DNA of 64,000 nucleotides from Ktedonosporobacter rubrisoli (GTDB lineage Bacteria; Chloroflexota; Ktedonobacteria; Ktedonobacterales; Ktedonobacteraceae). The stretch is taken from assembly GCF_004208415.1 (NCBI RefSeq), contig NZ_CP035758.1, positions 62,001 through 126,000 of the forward strand, read 5' to 3'. Below are positions 51,404 through 61,575 of the stretch, piece after piece. Made by a program: the position numbers and the translations under genes. The number at the start of each line of letters is the position of its first letter. Within the stretch, counting starts at the first letter, position 1. The notes beneath the pieces are model-generated. The model made no database searches, was not told the DNA's origin, and saw nothing but the letters and a program-made list of their open reading frames with translations.

Positions 51404-53053
51404 ATGATGTTTGCAGCGATCTCTCCCACCGCAGTACTGGCCTTCATCTTCACAGGCGTTGTATTACTGCTCTATGGCGTCCGTCTATTGAGCGAAACTT
51501 TTCAACATTCGACAGATGGACTCATTAAACGTGCATTGGGTCAACTGATCAATAATCCGGGAGCTGCCTTCGGCATAGGTGTGCTGGCAACGACGCTTAT
51601 GCAAAGCTCAAGCGCAATGTCATCTCTCTTGATAGGTTTGGTCAGCGCTGATGTGCTTCCACTGACAGCAGCTATTATTGTTTTGCTCGGTTCCAACGTT
51701 GGCTCGACTCTGGCTGTACAGCTGCTAGTCCTGCATATCACTGACTATGCGCCAATCATACTTGGCCTGGGATGCGCAATTGCACTCTTTACCTACCGCA
51801 GTTCCTGGAAGCGTGCAGGCCGAGCCTGCTTTGCCTTTGGCCTCATTGTGCTTGGCCTGACCTTTATCTCAACTGGCAGCCAGCCAATAGCCAGCAATTC
51901 TGTTACTGCATTACTGTTTAAGGATCTCTCCGATGCGCCACTTGTTTTGTTGCTGATCGGAACACTTCTCGCACTCATACTCAGTTCTAGTGCGGCATCA
52001 GTTGGTCTGATTGTGGCCCTGGCTGCCCATGGAGTATTACCTGTAGAAGCTGCTCTGGCACTTATGTTGGGAGCAAATGTAGGAACAACAGTTATAGCAT
52101 TGTTGTCAGCCACAAGCAATGGGACGCTGGTTGGGCGCAGGCTTGCGCTCATTCATACAGGGACAAAACTACTTGGCGCACTTGTTGCGTTCATGCTGCT
52201 ACCGCTGCTCGCTGGTTTGCTTGCGCATATATTGCCCGACGCAGGCGTGCAGGTAGCCGCAGCTCATCTCGCTTTTAACTGCCTGCTGGCTCTGTTATGT
52301 GTTCCCCTGGCGGGAAAGCTAGCTACTCTGGCAGAGAGGCTCTTACCTGAACAGAAGAGCGCCGAGGGCAAGGTGTATGGGCCGCGCTACCTCGATATAA
52401 AAACGCTCTCTAAGCCTGCTATTGCCCTGGGATTGGCAACACACGAGATATTGCACATGGCAGATGTAGCATTGGAAATGCTTGAGGGTAGCATTCAGGC
52501 CCTTGAGGAGTACCGGAACCCAAAGCTTCAGCAAAACATTGAGGCTCTTGATGATCAATTAGATGAATTAAATGCTGCCATCAAAGGCTTTCTCACGCAG
52601 TTAGACGAAACAGCCCTGACCGAGGAACAGGCAAGACAAGAGATTGCCTTGCTCTATATCACCGCTGATCTCGAAGCGATTGGCGATGTCATCACAAGGC
52701 GTTTTATGAGCCTGGCTGCCCGGCGCTGGCGCGATCACATTTCCTTCTCAGAGGAAGGCTGGGAAGATCTGGTAGGCTACCATCGGCAGGTCTTGGAAGC
52801 CTTGCAAGAAGGTCTGGTATTGCTGACGGTCCATAGTCCCGCGCTGGCAACTGAATTTTTAGAGCGGACAGCACATTTGGATGAGCTAAAACGTGAGCTC
52901 CACTTGCGCCATATTCGCCGGCTGCATCAGGGAATCCCTTCGAGCAGGACATCGAGTGCTCTCCATTTAGATATGTTGGATACTCTGGGCATGATCCTTT
53001 CCCATGCTACGAATATGGCTTACGTTATGCAAGAGGCACGTGCAGTGAAATAA
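51404..53053 (+). CDS. Na/Pi cotransporter family protein with PhoU domain
   Basis: The 549-aa protein has two Na/Pi-cotransport repeats in the membrane half. They carry LMQSSSAMSSLLIGL and ILSSSAASVGLIVAL (the QSSS-type motifs) and two LGxNVGxT copies (LLGSNVGSTLAV, LGANVGTTVIALL). A C-terminal cytosolic PhoU-like helical domain runs from about residue 340. NptA-type proteins import phosphate with sodium. AGGAGG precedes ATGATG at 51404. A 266-nt gap with the repeat copy A separates it from the upstream gene, so operon membership is uncertain. Confidence 0.88.
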   Translation: MMFAAISPTAVLAFIFTGVVLLLYGVRLLSETFQHSTDGLIKRALGQLINNPGAAFGIGVLATTLMQSSSAMSSLLIGLVSADVLPLTAAIIVLLGSNVGSTLAVQLLVLHITDYAPIILGLGCAIALFTYRSSWKRAGRACFAFGLIVLGLTFISTGSQPIASNSVTALLFKDLSDAPLVLLLIGTLLALILSSSAASVGLIVALAAHGVLPVEAALALMLGANVGTTVIALLSATSNGTLVGRRLALIHTGTKLLGALVAFMLLPLLAGLLAHILPDAGVQVAAAHLAFNCLLALLCVPLAGKLATLAERLLPEQKSAEGKVYGPRYLDIKTLSKPAIALGLATHEILHMADVALEMLEGSIQALEEYRNPKLQQNIEALDDQLDELNAAIKGFLTQLDETALTEEQARQEIALLYITADLEAIGDVITRRFMSLAARRWRDHISFSEEGWEDLVGYHRQVLEALQEGLVLLTVHSPALATEFLERTAHLDELKRELHLRHIRRLHQGIPSSRTSSALHLDMLDTLGMILSHATNMAYVMQEARAVK

Positions 53054-53060
53054 GTTACTG

Positions 53061-53129
53061 GCTTGCCTGGGGAGAGCGCTGAGCCACTCACCTCAAGCAG
53101 GGCTAAAGCCCCGGCTCTCCTCAGCAAGC
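53061..53129 (+). terminator. Complex stem-loop after the Na/Pi gene
   Basis: GCTTGC (53061-53066) pairs with GCAAGC (53124-53129) and GGAGAGC (53071-53077) with GCTCTCC (53114-53120); a small inner GGGCTAAAGCCC hairpin is also present. There is no strong T-run. Confidence 0.5.
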
Positions 53130-53176
53130 ATATCTTCATAGATCCGGTAATCCTCTCTTAGTACAAGTAGTGAGCG

Positions 53177-53437
53177 ATGCCTATGCTAAAGCAGAAATAC
53201 ACAACACAATCAAGCAAGTTTAGTTCAGGCTGGCGCGATCATCTGGCGATTGCCGGCATGACGCTTTGCCTCATAAGCATATTAACACTCCTGGTCCTGG
53301 TCGAGCTCTCTCGGGTCCAGAGCCTGCTTACGAAATGGCTAATCATCATCATTGTGATCTGGTTACCGGCTATCGCCATCAACATTCTCTTGCTACTCAG
53401 TAAATCAAATTCGCGGCAAGACAAGCAGAGCAAATAA
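53177..53437 (+). CDS. Small two-helix membrane protein
   Basis: The 86-aa protein has a basic N-terminus, two hydrophobic helices (residues about 25-44 and 52-74) and a polar, basic C-terminus. No family recognised. The ribosome site is weak and either of two nearby ATGs (53177, 53183) could start it. Moderately likely to be real. Confidence 0.45.
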   Translation: MPMLKQKYTTQSSKFSSGWRDHLAIAGMTLCLISILTLLVLVELSRVQSLLTKWLIIIIVIWLPAIAINILLLLSKSNSRQDKQSK

Positions 53438-53479
53438 CGAAACTACCCCTCTCTTTCTTCAAACAGGCCAGGTATTCTA

Positions 53480-53542
53480 CCATAAGCCATTGTCTATGAG
53501 ACTTATGGAGGCTATTGACAAACATGCCTGTTTTACCATAAG
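53480..53542. promoter_or_regulatory. Three copies of a CCATAAG site
   Basis: CCATAAG occurs at 53480-53486 and 53536-53542 and in inverted form (CTTATGG) at 53502-53508, around a TTGACA at 53515-53520. It could be an operator cluster for the NTF2-like gene; no clear -10 partner was found. Confidence 0.35.
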
Positions 53543-53579
53543 AGATGCTATACCTTTTCTTTGAAAGAGAAGCTTTGTT

Positions 53580-53990
53580 ATGGGAGCAAATAGCCAGGAC
53601 AAGCTACAGATAGAGGCAATCGTCGAACACTATCTTCATGGGTTCGCCTCTGCGGATGCCACAGAGCTCCAGGCTATCTGGGATCAGAATCACGACAAGA
53701 TCGTTTATATTGCCCAGGAACTGGCTCAGCCAGTACAGGGCTGGCAAGCTGTCGAACGCTACTACCAGCAGGTCACCCAAATGATCGGCCCAGTCAAAAA
53801 GATGGAAGCGCGTAACGTAATCATCGATGTGTTCGGAGATACAGCCTCTGTCTTTTTGCTTGCTCACTTCGAAGGCGAATACGAGGGACAGCAGTTCATC
53901 ACAGATGCACGGGTTACCTTTCAGCTGCAGCGCAAAAGCGGCACATGGAAGGTGACCCACTACCACGAATCTCGCCCTCCTTCCCAATAA
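53580..53990 (+). CDS. NTF2-like / SnoaL-type nuclear transport factor 2 fold protein
   Basis: The 136-aa protein matches the putative lumazine-binding/DUF4440-like group of the NTF2 fold: IEAIVEHYLHGFASADATELQAIW at the start, DVFGDTASVFLLAHFEG and WKVTHYHESRP at the end. Members are small binding or enzyme domains; the ligand is not predictable. Only a weak ribosome site is visible (GAGAAG). Confidence 0.75.
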   Translation: MGANSQDKLQIEAIVEHYLHGFASADATELQAIWDQNHDKIVYIAQELAQPVQGWQAVERYYQQVTQMIGPVKKMEARNVIIDVFGDTASVFLLAHFEGEYEGQQFITDARVTFQLQRKSGTWKVTHYHESRPPSQ

Positions 53991-54014
53991 GATAGAGGCT
54001 TTATCTGCCTTTGC

Positions 54015-54923
54015 CTAAATTTTTAGGGAGTCGGTGAGCGTATGCAAGAGCGTGCCAGCCAGGATCGAACGCGTGCGAAAGCAGATAATGGCAAGCATTA
54101 AGCCAAAGGTCAACTGATCGAGAATACAATCAGCGAGCGCTAAGCCCAGGCTGCCTCCCTGGCTGAGGTTGACTGCGAAATGAAAGGCGCCAAAAATCAA
54201 GGCGCTCAAGAATAGGCCCCATGGGGCCCCTAACCAGCGCAGGAGCCGGGTGAGCAGAAGTCCACGAAAAAAAATCTCTTCGGGAAAGCCTGCTTGCAAC
54301 AACGATTTTATGATATTCGTTAGCCATCCCAGCGCGCTTAGATGGCCGACGACTAGTAGGGTAGCCCCAAGCATCACAGGGAGGACACAACTAATGAGTG
54401 CTACCAATCCTGAGCGATAGCCATACGTCAGGCCTAGTTCCTGCCAGCTGCTCCCAAGTAAGCGCATGGTTACTACAGGAAGAGCAAAAAAGAATAGGAG
54501 GGGAACACTAAAGGCTATCATCTGGAGCACGCGGTTCTGCCTTCCCCAAAGTGGGACAAACAGCAAAAATAGCAAGAAGGTATAGACAAGAAAGAGGAGG
54601 GCAAAGAGAAGCAGAGCGCTCAGTTGCCACGTCAGCATCTGATTTGCCGGCGCCCCTTCGCTCCAGGCAGGCACAGGCGCCCCTTCTGTGAGCGGAAGAA
54701 TAACCAGAAGGAGGAGAGAAAAAAAGCCGAAAATGAGGAGATGTTCGACAAGCAGGCCAGGCCTACCCCCGGCGGGAAGATAGATAGCCACAGCACCAAG
54801 ATAGAGGATGGCAAAGCACCAGAACGCGGGACTGCGCAGCGTTTGCGGAAATACGGCTCGATAGACGGCGCGTACCCCAGCTACTCTGGTGGAGGAAACC
54901 AGATCAGGCGGGGATGGAATCAT
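54015..54923 (-). CDS. CPBP-family intramembrane glutamic endopeptidase
   Basis: The 302-aa membrane protein has about eight hydrophobic segments and the Abi/CAAX-protease motifs. Motif 1 is GFPEEIFFRGLLL (Glu-Glu-x3-Arg) near residue 225, followed by IFGAFHFAVNLSQGG with the catalytic His. Such proteins cleave peptides or modified proteins in the membrane. ATG 54923 has GAGGAG 5 nt upstream; a 13-codon extension to 54962 has no site. Substrate unknown. Confidence 0.82.
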   Translation of the reverse strand: MIPSPPDLVSSTRVAGVRAVYRAVFPQTLRSPAFWCFAILYLGAVAIYLPAGGRPGLLVEHLLIFGFFSLLLLVILPLTEGAPVPAWSEGAPANQMLTWQLSALLLFALLFLVYTFLLFLLFVPLWGRQNRVLQMIAFSVPLLFFFALPVVTMRLLGSSWQELGLTYGYRSGLVALISCVLPVMLGATLLVVGHLSALGWLTNIIKSLLQAGFPEEIFFRGLLLTRLLRWLGAPWGLFLSALIFGAFHFAVNLSQGGSLGLALADCILDQLTFGLMLAIICFRTRSILAGTLLHTLTDSLKI

Positions 54924-55301
54924 CGTAGCTCCTCTCCTTTGTAGCTTTACCTTTTGTGGCAAAGATATCTCGACAGGGTTCTCATCCGGCTCCGCTCAGC
55001 CCCAGGCGTGAACTTGATCTATCTACTAGAGTCTCAGGCCGCTGGAGCTAAGAAGGAGGGAAGCTATTGCTACGCCATATAACCCTCTCATTTTTAATAT
55101 AGCACAATAGCTTAGTTACGTCAAAAACTATGTTTCACCTGGTACGAGGCAAACAATTTAGAGGCAAGCTGGCTCGTCTCTCAGGCACAAATGTAGTCTT
55201 TGACGAAGAGGGGAAACTTCGTGATATGGATAGAGGACAGAGCGTGTTGCTGGCTTCTGTTTTCTCTTCGAAGTGAAGCCAGCATACAGACTTTCACAAC
55301 T

Positions 55302-56060
55302 TTAAGATTGCTCGGCCATACGTTCCAGCATCTCTATTGTCTCGGCAGTTTTGGGAACCTGCAGCACATTATGGGCCACGAACTCCTGCGCATATGGAAA
55401 TCCGCTCGCTACGATGGCCTGTGCAGCTGCCTCCAGATCATAGGCAGTCCTGCGCATCTCGTAGCCCTGAGGACTGAGCAGAAGCCAGCAAGCTCCAGGT
55501 TCGTCATCATAGGGCATGCCTACGCTTCCAGGATTAAGAATGCGCAGCTGGCCTAGCTTAAGCTCAAACTGGATATGGGTATGGCCACATACTACAATTT
55601 GCTGCTTAACGCCTGCAAAGATAGTAGCAAGCCGTTCCGGAGAAGTGGCTGGCGAAAATATCTCTTCGTCGTTGCGTGGGGTCGCATGACAGAATAAAAT
55701 ATCTCCTAATCCAGCCACGGAGAGGGTAAGTTGTTCGGGCAACTGGGCAATAAAATCACGTTGGGCTCGCGTAAGCTGTGTAGCAGCCCAGCGCTCTTGT
55801 GCCGAACCTTGCTCAGACAAATTAGACGGCAAGGGTTTGCCATCGAAAGCCATGGCAACTTCGCGTTCTCCATTGCCCCGAATGTAGCGCACACGATCAC
55901 CCAACTGGGCCAGACGTTGCAAAGTCCCCACCGGGAATGGCCCCGCAACACTATCTCCTCCCACCAGGATAAGATCAGGTTGCACCTCTTCAAGCTCCTT
56001 CAGAACGGCTTCCAGGGCTGGCAAATTACTATGGATATCATAAAGTGCCGCAATCTTCAT
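55302..56060 (-). CDS. Calcineurin-like metallophosphoesterase (YfcE/MJ0936 type)
   Basis: The 252-aa protein carries the metallophosphoesterase metal motifs in order: D-x-H in YDIHSNLPAL, GGDSVAGP, a GNGERE (in place of GNHE), FCHATPRND and VCGHTHIQF, with GSVGMPYDDEPGACW near the end. It probably acts on a small phosphodiester or protein substrate in the cytosol. ATG 56060 has AAGGAG 8 nt upstream. Confidence 0.87.
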   Translation of the reverse strand: MKIAALYDIHSNLPALEAVLKELEEVQPDLILVGGDSVAGPFPVGTLQRLAQLGDRVRYIRGNGEREVAMAFDGKPLPSNLSEQGSAQERWAATQLTRAQRDFIAQLPEQLTLSVAGLGDILFCHATPRNDEEIFSPATSPERLATIFAGVKQQIVVCGHTHIQFELKLGQLRILNPGSVGMPYDDEPGACWLLLSPQGYEMRRTAYDLEAAAQAIVASGFPYAQEFVAHNVLQVPKTAETIEMLERMAEQS

Positions 56061-56301
56061 CTTTCTCACTCCTTATTCCTGCTATTTCATTAAGCTTACT
56101 TCTAAACCATAGCAGAGTAGGTCAAGCTTGGGAAAGAGCTCTTCTATGCTTGTAGCATATACGCAACAGCAAATTTGCAATATCAGGCACAAGAAAGTGC
56201 AGCGACCCTCTCCAATCTGCAATGGATATTGCCTGACTGAATTGGGCCGCTTAGCTGCTTAAGCACGCTTATTGGCCTGGCTCTTCAACCTCAGAAGATG
56301 A

Positions 56302-57954
56302 CTATACGAAATTTCCAGATCTATCATAACCTAGCACCTGTTTAAGTACCCGTTCTAACTCCTGCAGTGTAGCTGCCATGTTTTGCGCTGAGCGCCAGGC
56401 GACAAAACCATAAGGGCGCATAAGAAGTGCCTGATCTTCTTGACCTTGTATAGCTGTCAACCAGCGGTTCTCAGTATCCCTTAAATCACCTGTAGGCCCG
56501 ACGCGATAGGCAGCCAGAGGAATATCCAGTTTCTCGGCAACAGCCAGGGCCGCACGACACCAGTTCTCTCCTTCGCCGCCTGCCAGCAGAACAAAGCGTG
56601 TACCGGCCAGATCCAGCGTCGAGATTCTTTTTCCTTGTTGCGCAAGCCATATATGCGGGATGCGCGTACCCGGTTCACCGGTAAGCACTAAGTTCGGTGA
56701 GGATGCTTTGCTCTGCTCGTTCTCAATAACTGCCTTAGAGTGATAGTGATATCCCACAGTGACAAACAAAGGGTCAATCTGCTGGGCTAGTTCCTGGGCA
56801 TTGCTTGCTGTGGCAATTCCATAACGTGTATACACATCGGTCCCCAGCGCAGCTTGTTCGCCAGCGATCCAGGCTACTGGCCGCCGTTCTGCTTCATAAG
56901 TAGTGAGTAACTCTTGTGTGGCCCAGCCTTTGTGAACAGCAGCCAGCTTCCAGGCCAGGTTATGCGCATCAGCAATTCCAGTATTCCCGCCAAAGCCTCC
57001 CCAGGGTGGCATCAAATGTGCGGCATCTCCTACAAGCATAATACGACCCCGCTGGTAGCTATCGGCGATCTTGACGGCTGACTCCCAGGAACTCATACTC
57101 TTAATCTCGATCTCAATATCTGGCACACCAATAGCACAGCGCAATAGCTGCTTGCAACGCTCGGACGAAAACTCTTCTGCTCTCTCCATGCTATCAGGAT
57201 TATAAGACAGATGGAAGATCCAGCGATCTGTGTTGTTGAGAGAGGCAAATCCGCCACGCACATGCTCATTTTCTACAATACACTGACTAAATGTTCGCCC
57301 TCTGACAAGCTCGCTTAAATCAGCCTGGAAGTAGATGCTCAGATAGCGCTCTAACACTCCCAGACCGCTAGTCGAAATCCCCAAAGTATGACGAATAGGG
57401 CTGTGCGCTCCATCAGCAGCTATCAGATAATTAGCATGCACCCGTCGCATTTTATCGCTAGAGCGCTCCGCAATCGTGGCCATTACTCCACGCTCTTCTT
57501 GCTCATAGGTAATGAGCTCATGCGAAAAGCGCAGATCGCAGCCTCGCTCCCTGGCCACAGTGAATAGAATAGGCTCTAGCACATCCTGCGGGCAGAAGCA
57601 GAGGGACTCAGGTGAAAGTTCTGCCGACTTTACCAGCGTATGTAACTTAGGTCCGATCTGCTGTTCCTTAGCATTGATGAGCGTTTCACCAATCCGTAAG
57701 CCTGTGGGATGACCCTGCTTTACATTATTGGCTCCTGCGCTAACAATCTGCTGACTGAGGCCAATCTCACGATACAACTCCATACTGCGAAAATGAATAC
57801 CACGTGCTCGTGGCCTCGTAGAGGTTGTGGCGCGGCGTTCTACTAGAATAGATGGAATATTGTGGTGCTGAAGAAACAGAGCCAGGGAGAGGCCTACCAG
57901 ACCTCCTCCTACGATTAAAACAGGTGTATGTTCATCATACTGATCAGGCATCAT
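56302..57954 (-). CDS. FAD-dependent aromatic monooxygenase (PheA/TfdB, RdmE-like)
   Basis: The 550-aa group A flavoprotein hydroxylase has VLIVGGGLVGLSLALFLQHH (FAD ADP-binding), YLIAADGAHSPIRHTLGI (the DG motif) and MLVGDAAHLMPPWGGFGGNTGIADAHNLAWKL (GD motif). A C-terminal thioredoxin-like domain of the phenol-hydroxylase type follows. It hydroxylates a phenol- or polyketide-like substrate with NAD(P)H and O2. ATG 57954 has AAAGGA at proper distance; ATG 57960 is too close to it. Confidence 0.87.
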   Translation of the reverse strand: MMPDQYDEHTPVLIVGGGLVGLSLALFLQHHNIPSILVERRATTSTRPRARGIHFRSMELYREIGLSQQIVSAGANNVKQGHPTGLRIGETLINAKEQQIGPKLHTLVKSAELSPESLCFCPQDVLEPILFTVARERGCDLRFSHELITYEQEERGVMATIAERSSDKMRRVHANYLIAADGAHSPIRHTLGISTSGLGVLERYLSIYFQADLSELVRGRTFSQCIVENEHVRGGFASLNNTDRWIFHLSYNPDSMERAEEFSSERCKQLLRCAIGVPDIEIEIKSMSSWESAVKIADSYQRGRIMLVGDAAHLMPPWGGFGGNTGIADAHNLAWKLAAVHKGWATQELLTTYEAERRPVAWIAGEQAALGTDVYTRYGIATASNAQELAQQIDPLFVTVGYHYHSKAVIENEQSKASSPNLVLTGEPGTRIPHIWLAQQGKRISTLDLAGTRFVLLAGGEGENWCRAALAVAEKLDIPLAAYRVGPTGDLRDTENRWLTAIQGQEDQALLMRPYGFVAWRSAQNMAATLQELERVLKQVLGYDRSGNFV

Positions 57955-58266
57955 TTGCATCCTTTCTGCTTAGTTCTCGAATCATTTCTTTATTCTCGAC
58001 AGTGTGTAAGCGTATTTCGTTCTGCAAGCTCTGGCCACAAGAGCTCGGACGTTCTCCTACATCGCCTGTATGAGTCAGGTTAGTACGTAGATGGATGAAC
58101 AAACATCGTCAAGACTGCTGACTGCAAGGATGATTGCTCAAAACATAGCCACAACAATTCTTTGTGGTCTGATCCGTTGGGGAACAATTGCCTTTTTACC
58201 TTTGAAGATATATACTTCTTAAAAGTAGTTTGTTGGGGAACAAAAAAGTAGAAAGCAGGGAGATCT
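57955..58266. promoter_or_regulatory. Divergent region with a 12-bp direct repeat
   Basis: GTTGGGGAACAA occurs at 58176-58187 and 58232-58243, 56 bases apart, just upstream of the LuxR-type regulator gene. Each copy has inverted ends (TTGTT...AACAA in the second). Binding of the regulator itself is one possibility. Confidence 0.45.
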
Positions 58267-61200
58267 ATGCCAAAGCGGGCTCAGTATACAATTTACTGGT
58301 CAGCAGAGCAGGACTGCTATCTTTTCAAGGAGGCGCAAGAGCTTGCCGCCAGGCCTTCTCTTTTCGTCGAGGAGAGCCTGAAGGCCTGGCTTGAGGAGCA
58401 TAGTGCTTTTGCCTTTTATGGACGCAATGGACAGATCAATCTGCTAAAAGAGAGGCGCAGTCGCGGTACAGAGGGCTATTGGTATGCCTATCGCAGGGCT
58501 AAGAAGCATGTAAGCAAACGTTATGTTGGTCGGAGCAGCCAGCTGAGTATAGAGCGCTTGGAAGAAATCGCTACTCTGCTGGTAAACGAACACTCACCCA
58601 GCTCTTCTTCAGGACAAGTCACCTTTGTCTCACAGATAGATGGCTCATCCGCCAAAACCCATGCTTTGCAAGCAGCGGCTCATCAAGTCAGCAGCGGCAA
58701 AGGCCCCGTTGAAGATATTATCCACGCCAAAGCTAATACCACTCGTGCAGAAAGCGCGCCAACAGCTTCAGCTTCGTTGCCACGTTTGCCTTTATTACTC
58801 TCAAAGTTGCAATTGCCACATTTACCGCCAGGACTACTTGCGCGTACACATCTATTGGAGTTGCTGGATAAGGCCCCAACATACAAAGTAACGCTGATCT
58901 CGGGAACCGCTGGCTCGGGCAAAACAACTCTGGTCGCCAGCTGGGTCGCTGCGCGCCATACGCGTGCTCATTTTCCCCCTGTTGCCTACATTACTCTTGA
59001 TGAGGGCGATAACGATCAGCTTCTCTTCTGGCATTATATAATCACTGCCTGTCAGAGCTTTGATCCCAAGCTGGGAAAAGAGGCACTGGCAGCACTTTAC
59101 GCCCATCGGCCACCTACGCTGAAACCATTAGAGATGATGCTGGTCACCTTGCTGAATGCCTTAAGCCAGCTCGAGCAGCCCGCTATTTTGATTCTTGACG
59201 ATCTCCATACTATCAACTCATCACAGGTCGCGCAAACGCTCAGTTTCTTTCTTGAGCATCTACCTCCCTCGCTTCATCTCATCCTTTTAGCGCGCGGCGA
59301 GCCTCCCTTCTCGCTAGTCCGTCTGCAAGCTCACAATGAGATATTGGATATCTCTCCACTCAATTTGCGCTTCTCGCTAGCAGAGACAAAAGCATTTTTC
59401 ACCAAAGAACTTCCCTTTTCACTCGCGCCTGGCCTCGTGCAACGCATCTATGAGCGTCTGGAAGGCTGGCCAACTGGTTTGCGCCTCTTTGCCGAAGCGC
59501 TGCATTGGTTCGGTCCCGCGCAAAATATTGAAGAGATGCTCACGGCCTTCTCGGGAAATTACTTGAACATCCAACAATACTTTCTGCATGAAATCCTCCA
59601 TACCTTGCCGGCAGCCTTACAAGAGTTTTTGCTCTATACCAGCAATTTACCACTCATCACGGCCTCACTTTGTGATACCATCACAGGCCGCACAGACAGC
59701 GCGCAGCATATCGCGGCTTTATATCGCGGTGATCTCTTTTTAATCCCTCTGGATGGAAGCGGGAAATGGGCCCGCTACTATCCTCTCTTTGCTGAGGCAA
59801 TAGCCCAGGAGGCACACCATCTGCTGGGAGAGGCATGCTTGGATGAGCTGGCTGAACGTGCTAGCCTCTGGTATGAAGAACATGAGCTATTCGCCGAAGC
59901 CATTGAAACCGCCCTTAAGGCGAAAGCCTTTCCGCGCGCCGCCCGTCTGATTGCAAAGTTTATTGACAGCGGACAACAGGCTAGCATCTTAGCGGCTCCG
60001 GAGATCTATCGCCTCAAGCGCTGGTTAGAGGCCCTACCCGATAAAATACTGGCGCACCAACCCGAACTATGCATGCATGCAGCTCTAACCTTGCTCCTCA
60101 CCCTTCTTGAGCAAGCACGTCTACTGGAGGGTAAAGAGCGCCTTCTCTATCTACTGCAGATGGCCGAACAATATTGGCGGGATACAAACCAGATTACCAA
60201 ACTGGCAAGAATCTTCGCTTTCCAGGCGCTGCTAGCCCGCATCGAGGGAAATATTCTGCAGGCTATGACCTGGGCCCGCCAGGCTTTGAGCTGGATGCCA
60301 GCAGAAGAACAGATGTGGCGCGCCCTCGCTTTGACCTCGCTAGGCATTGGCGAGATGCTAGACGGCTCTCTCACCAATGCGCGCGGACTCTTGCGCGAAA
60401 CGCTGGCCCTCAATGAGCGCCAGGGCAACCCTATCAGCACACGTGCAACTAGAAGCAGGCTGGCTATCGTAAGTTTTGAGCAAGGAGAACTGCGCCTGGC
60501 CAATGAGCAACTTCACCAGCTTCTTGCCCAGGCTCGCGCACAACAGGACCGCGATGATATTGCCCGCACCCAATTGCAATTGGGCAGAATCGCTTATTAT
60601 TGGAATGATCTCAATGCTGCAGAGCAGGCTATTCAGGAGGCTCTGGCCTATGGCAAAGAGATCAATATAGAAGAGGTCTTAGCACTGGCCGCCGTTCAGC
60701 AAGCCCGCATCATCCATGCTCGCGGACACAGTGCTCAGGCTCAACAGCACTTGACTATATGGCTGGCCCAGCATCAAACAGCTATCACGCCTCAGAGCCA
60801 ACAGCTCTCGCGCGAAGTCCAGGCACAACTTGCCTCTATTCAACTTGCTAATGGCGATCTGGCCGCTGTCGAGCGCTGGTTGGCCAGCCTCAAGGGAGGT
60901 GAAGATTTTCTCCCTCTCTATCAACGTCGGCGCGAGCAATTGCTACAAGCGCGCCTGTTGCTAAGGCGAGGAGATATTACCACAGCGCTAGAGCAACTTG
61001 AGGATTTATCCGCAGGAGCCCAGAAGACCGGCCACGTTCATTTCAAGCTAGAAATCCAAGTTGTGTTGGTCCTGGCCTATTCCCAACAGGGTTTGGCAGA
61101 GGAAGCACGCCAACAGCTCGTTGAACTACTTCAACTCACCCATTTTGAAGGCTATCTGCGCCTCTTTCTTGATGAGGGTCAGACCTTAGCAGGTTTATTG

Positions 61201-61518
61201 CACAATCTTCTTCCTTACTTGCGCAAGGAAGATTTGCTCGCCGCCGCACGCCGTATTCTTGGCGCTTTCGCTCAGGAAAGCTCTCCTGTCAGCCATCGAC
61301 CAATATCGAGCACACCACACATAGGAGAGCCCCTGAGTCCACAGGAACAGCGCGTCTTGCGTTTATTGAGCATGGGTAATTCTAATGCTGAGATCGCTAG
61401 CGAGCTAGTAGTCTCGGTCAATACGATCCGTACTCAGCTTCAAAGCATCTACCGCAAATTAAACGTCAAGAATCGGAGCCAAGCCAGTACCATAGCCAGG
61501 CAGCTCGATCTGCTATAG
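58267..61518 (+). CDS. MalT-like ATP-dependent LuxR-family regulator with extra N-terminal domain
   Basis: This 1083-aa protein is a large LAL/MalT-type STAND regulator. Residues 1-110 are an unusual region (YTIYWSAEQDCYLFKEAQ, RRSRGTEGYWYAYRRAKKH, RYVGRSSQLSIERLEEIA) that looks like a small DNA-binding or arm-type domain. Walker A is LISGTAGSGKTTLVASW near residue 215, with AILILDDLH as Walker B. Residues about 600-980 are TPR-like helical repeats. The C-terminus is a LuxR helix-turn-helix (LSPQEQRVLRLLSMGNSNAEIASELVVSVNTIRTQL). An inducer should trigger ATP-dependent assembly; the inducer and targets are unknown. GGGAG is before the ATG. Confidence 0.88.
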   Translation: MPKRAQYTIYWSAEQDCYLFKEAQELAARPSLFVEESLKAWLEEHSAFAFYGRNGQINLLKERRSRGTEGYWYAYRRAKKHVSKRYVGRSSQLSIERLEEIATLLVNEHSPSSSSGQVTFVSQIDGSSAKTHALQAAAHQVSSGKGPVEDIIHAKANTTRAESAPTASASLPRLPLLLSKLQLPHLPPGLLARTHLLELLDKAPTYKVTLISGTAGSGKTTLVASWVAARHTRAHFPPVAYITLDEGDNDQLLFWHYIITACQSFDPKLGKEALAALYAHRPPTLKPLEMMLVTLLNALSQLEQPAILILDDLHTINSSQVAQTLSFFLEHLPPSLHLILLARGEPPFSLVRLQAHNEILDISPLNLRFSLAETKAFFTKELPFSLAPGLVQRIYERLEGWPTGLRLFAEALHWFGPAQNIEEMLTAFSGNYLNIQQYFLHEILHTLPAALQEFLLYTSNLPLITASLCDTITGRTDSAQHIAALYRGDLFLIPLDGSGKWARYYPLFAEAIAQEAHHLLGEACLDELAERASLWYEEHELFAEAIETALKAKAFPRAARLIAKFIDSGQQASILAAPEIYRLKRWLEALPDKILAHQPELCMHAALTLLLTLLEQARLLEGKERLLYLLQMAEQYWRDTNQITKLARIFAFQALLARIEGNILQAMTWARQALSWMPAEEQMWRALALTSLGIGEMLDGSLTNARGLLRETLALNERQGNPISTRATRSRLAIVSFEQGELRLANEQLHQLLAQARAQQDRDDIARTQLQLGRIAYYWNDLNAAEQAIQEALAYGKEINIEEVLALAAVQQARIIHARGHSAQAQQHLTIWLAQHQTAITPQSQQLSREVQAQLASIQLANGDLAAVERWLASLKGGEDFLPLYQRRREQLLQARLLLRRGDITTALEQLEDLSAGAQKTGHVHFKLEIQVVLVLAYSQQGLAEEARQQLVELLQLTHFEGYLRLFLDEGQTLAGLLHNLLPYLRKEDLLAAARRILGAFAQESSPVSHRPISSTPHIGEPLSPQEQRVLRLLSMGNSNAEIASELVVSVNTIRTQLQSIYRKLNVKNRSQASTIARQLDLL

Positions 61519-61575
61519 GTGCTGCGCTGATATAAACTCGCAGCAGCTATCCTTCGAGCCACATCATTAATCGCG

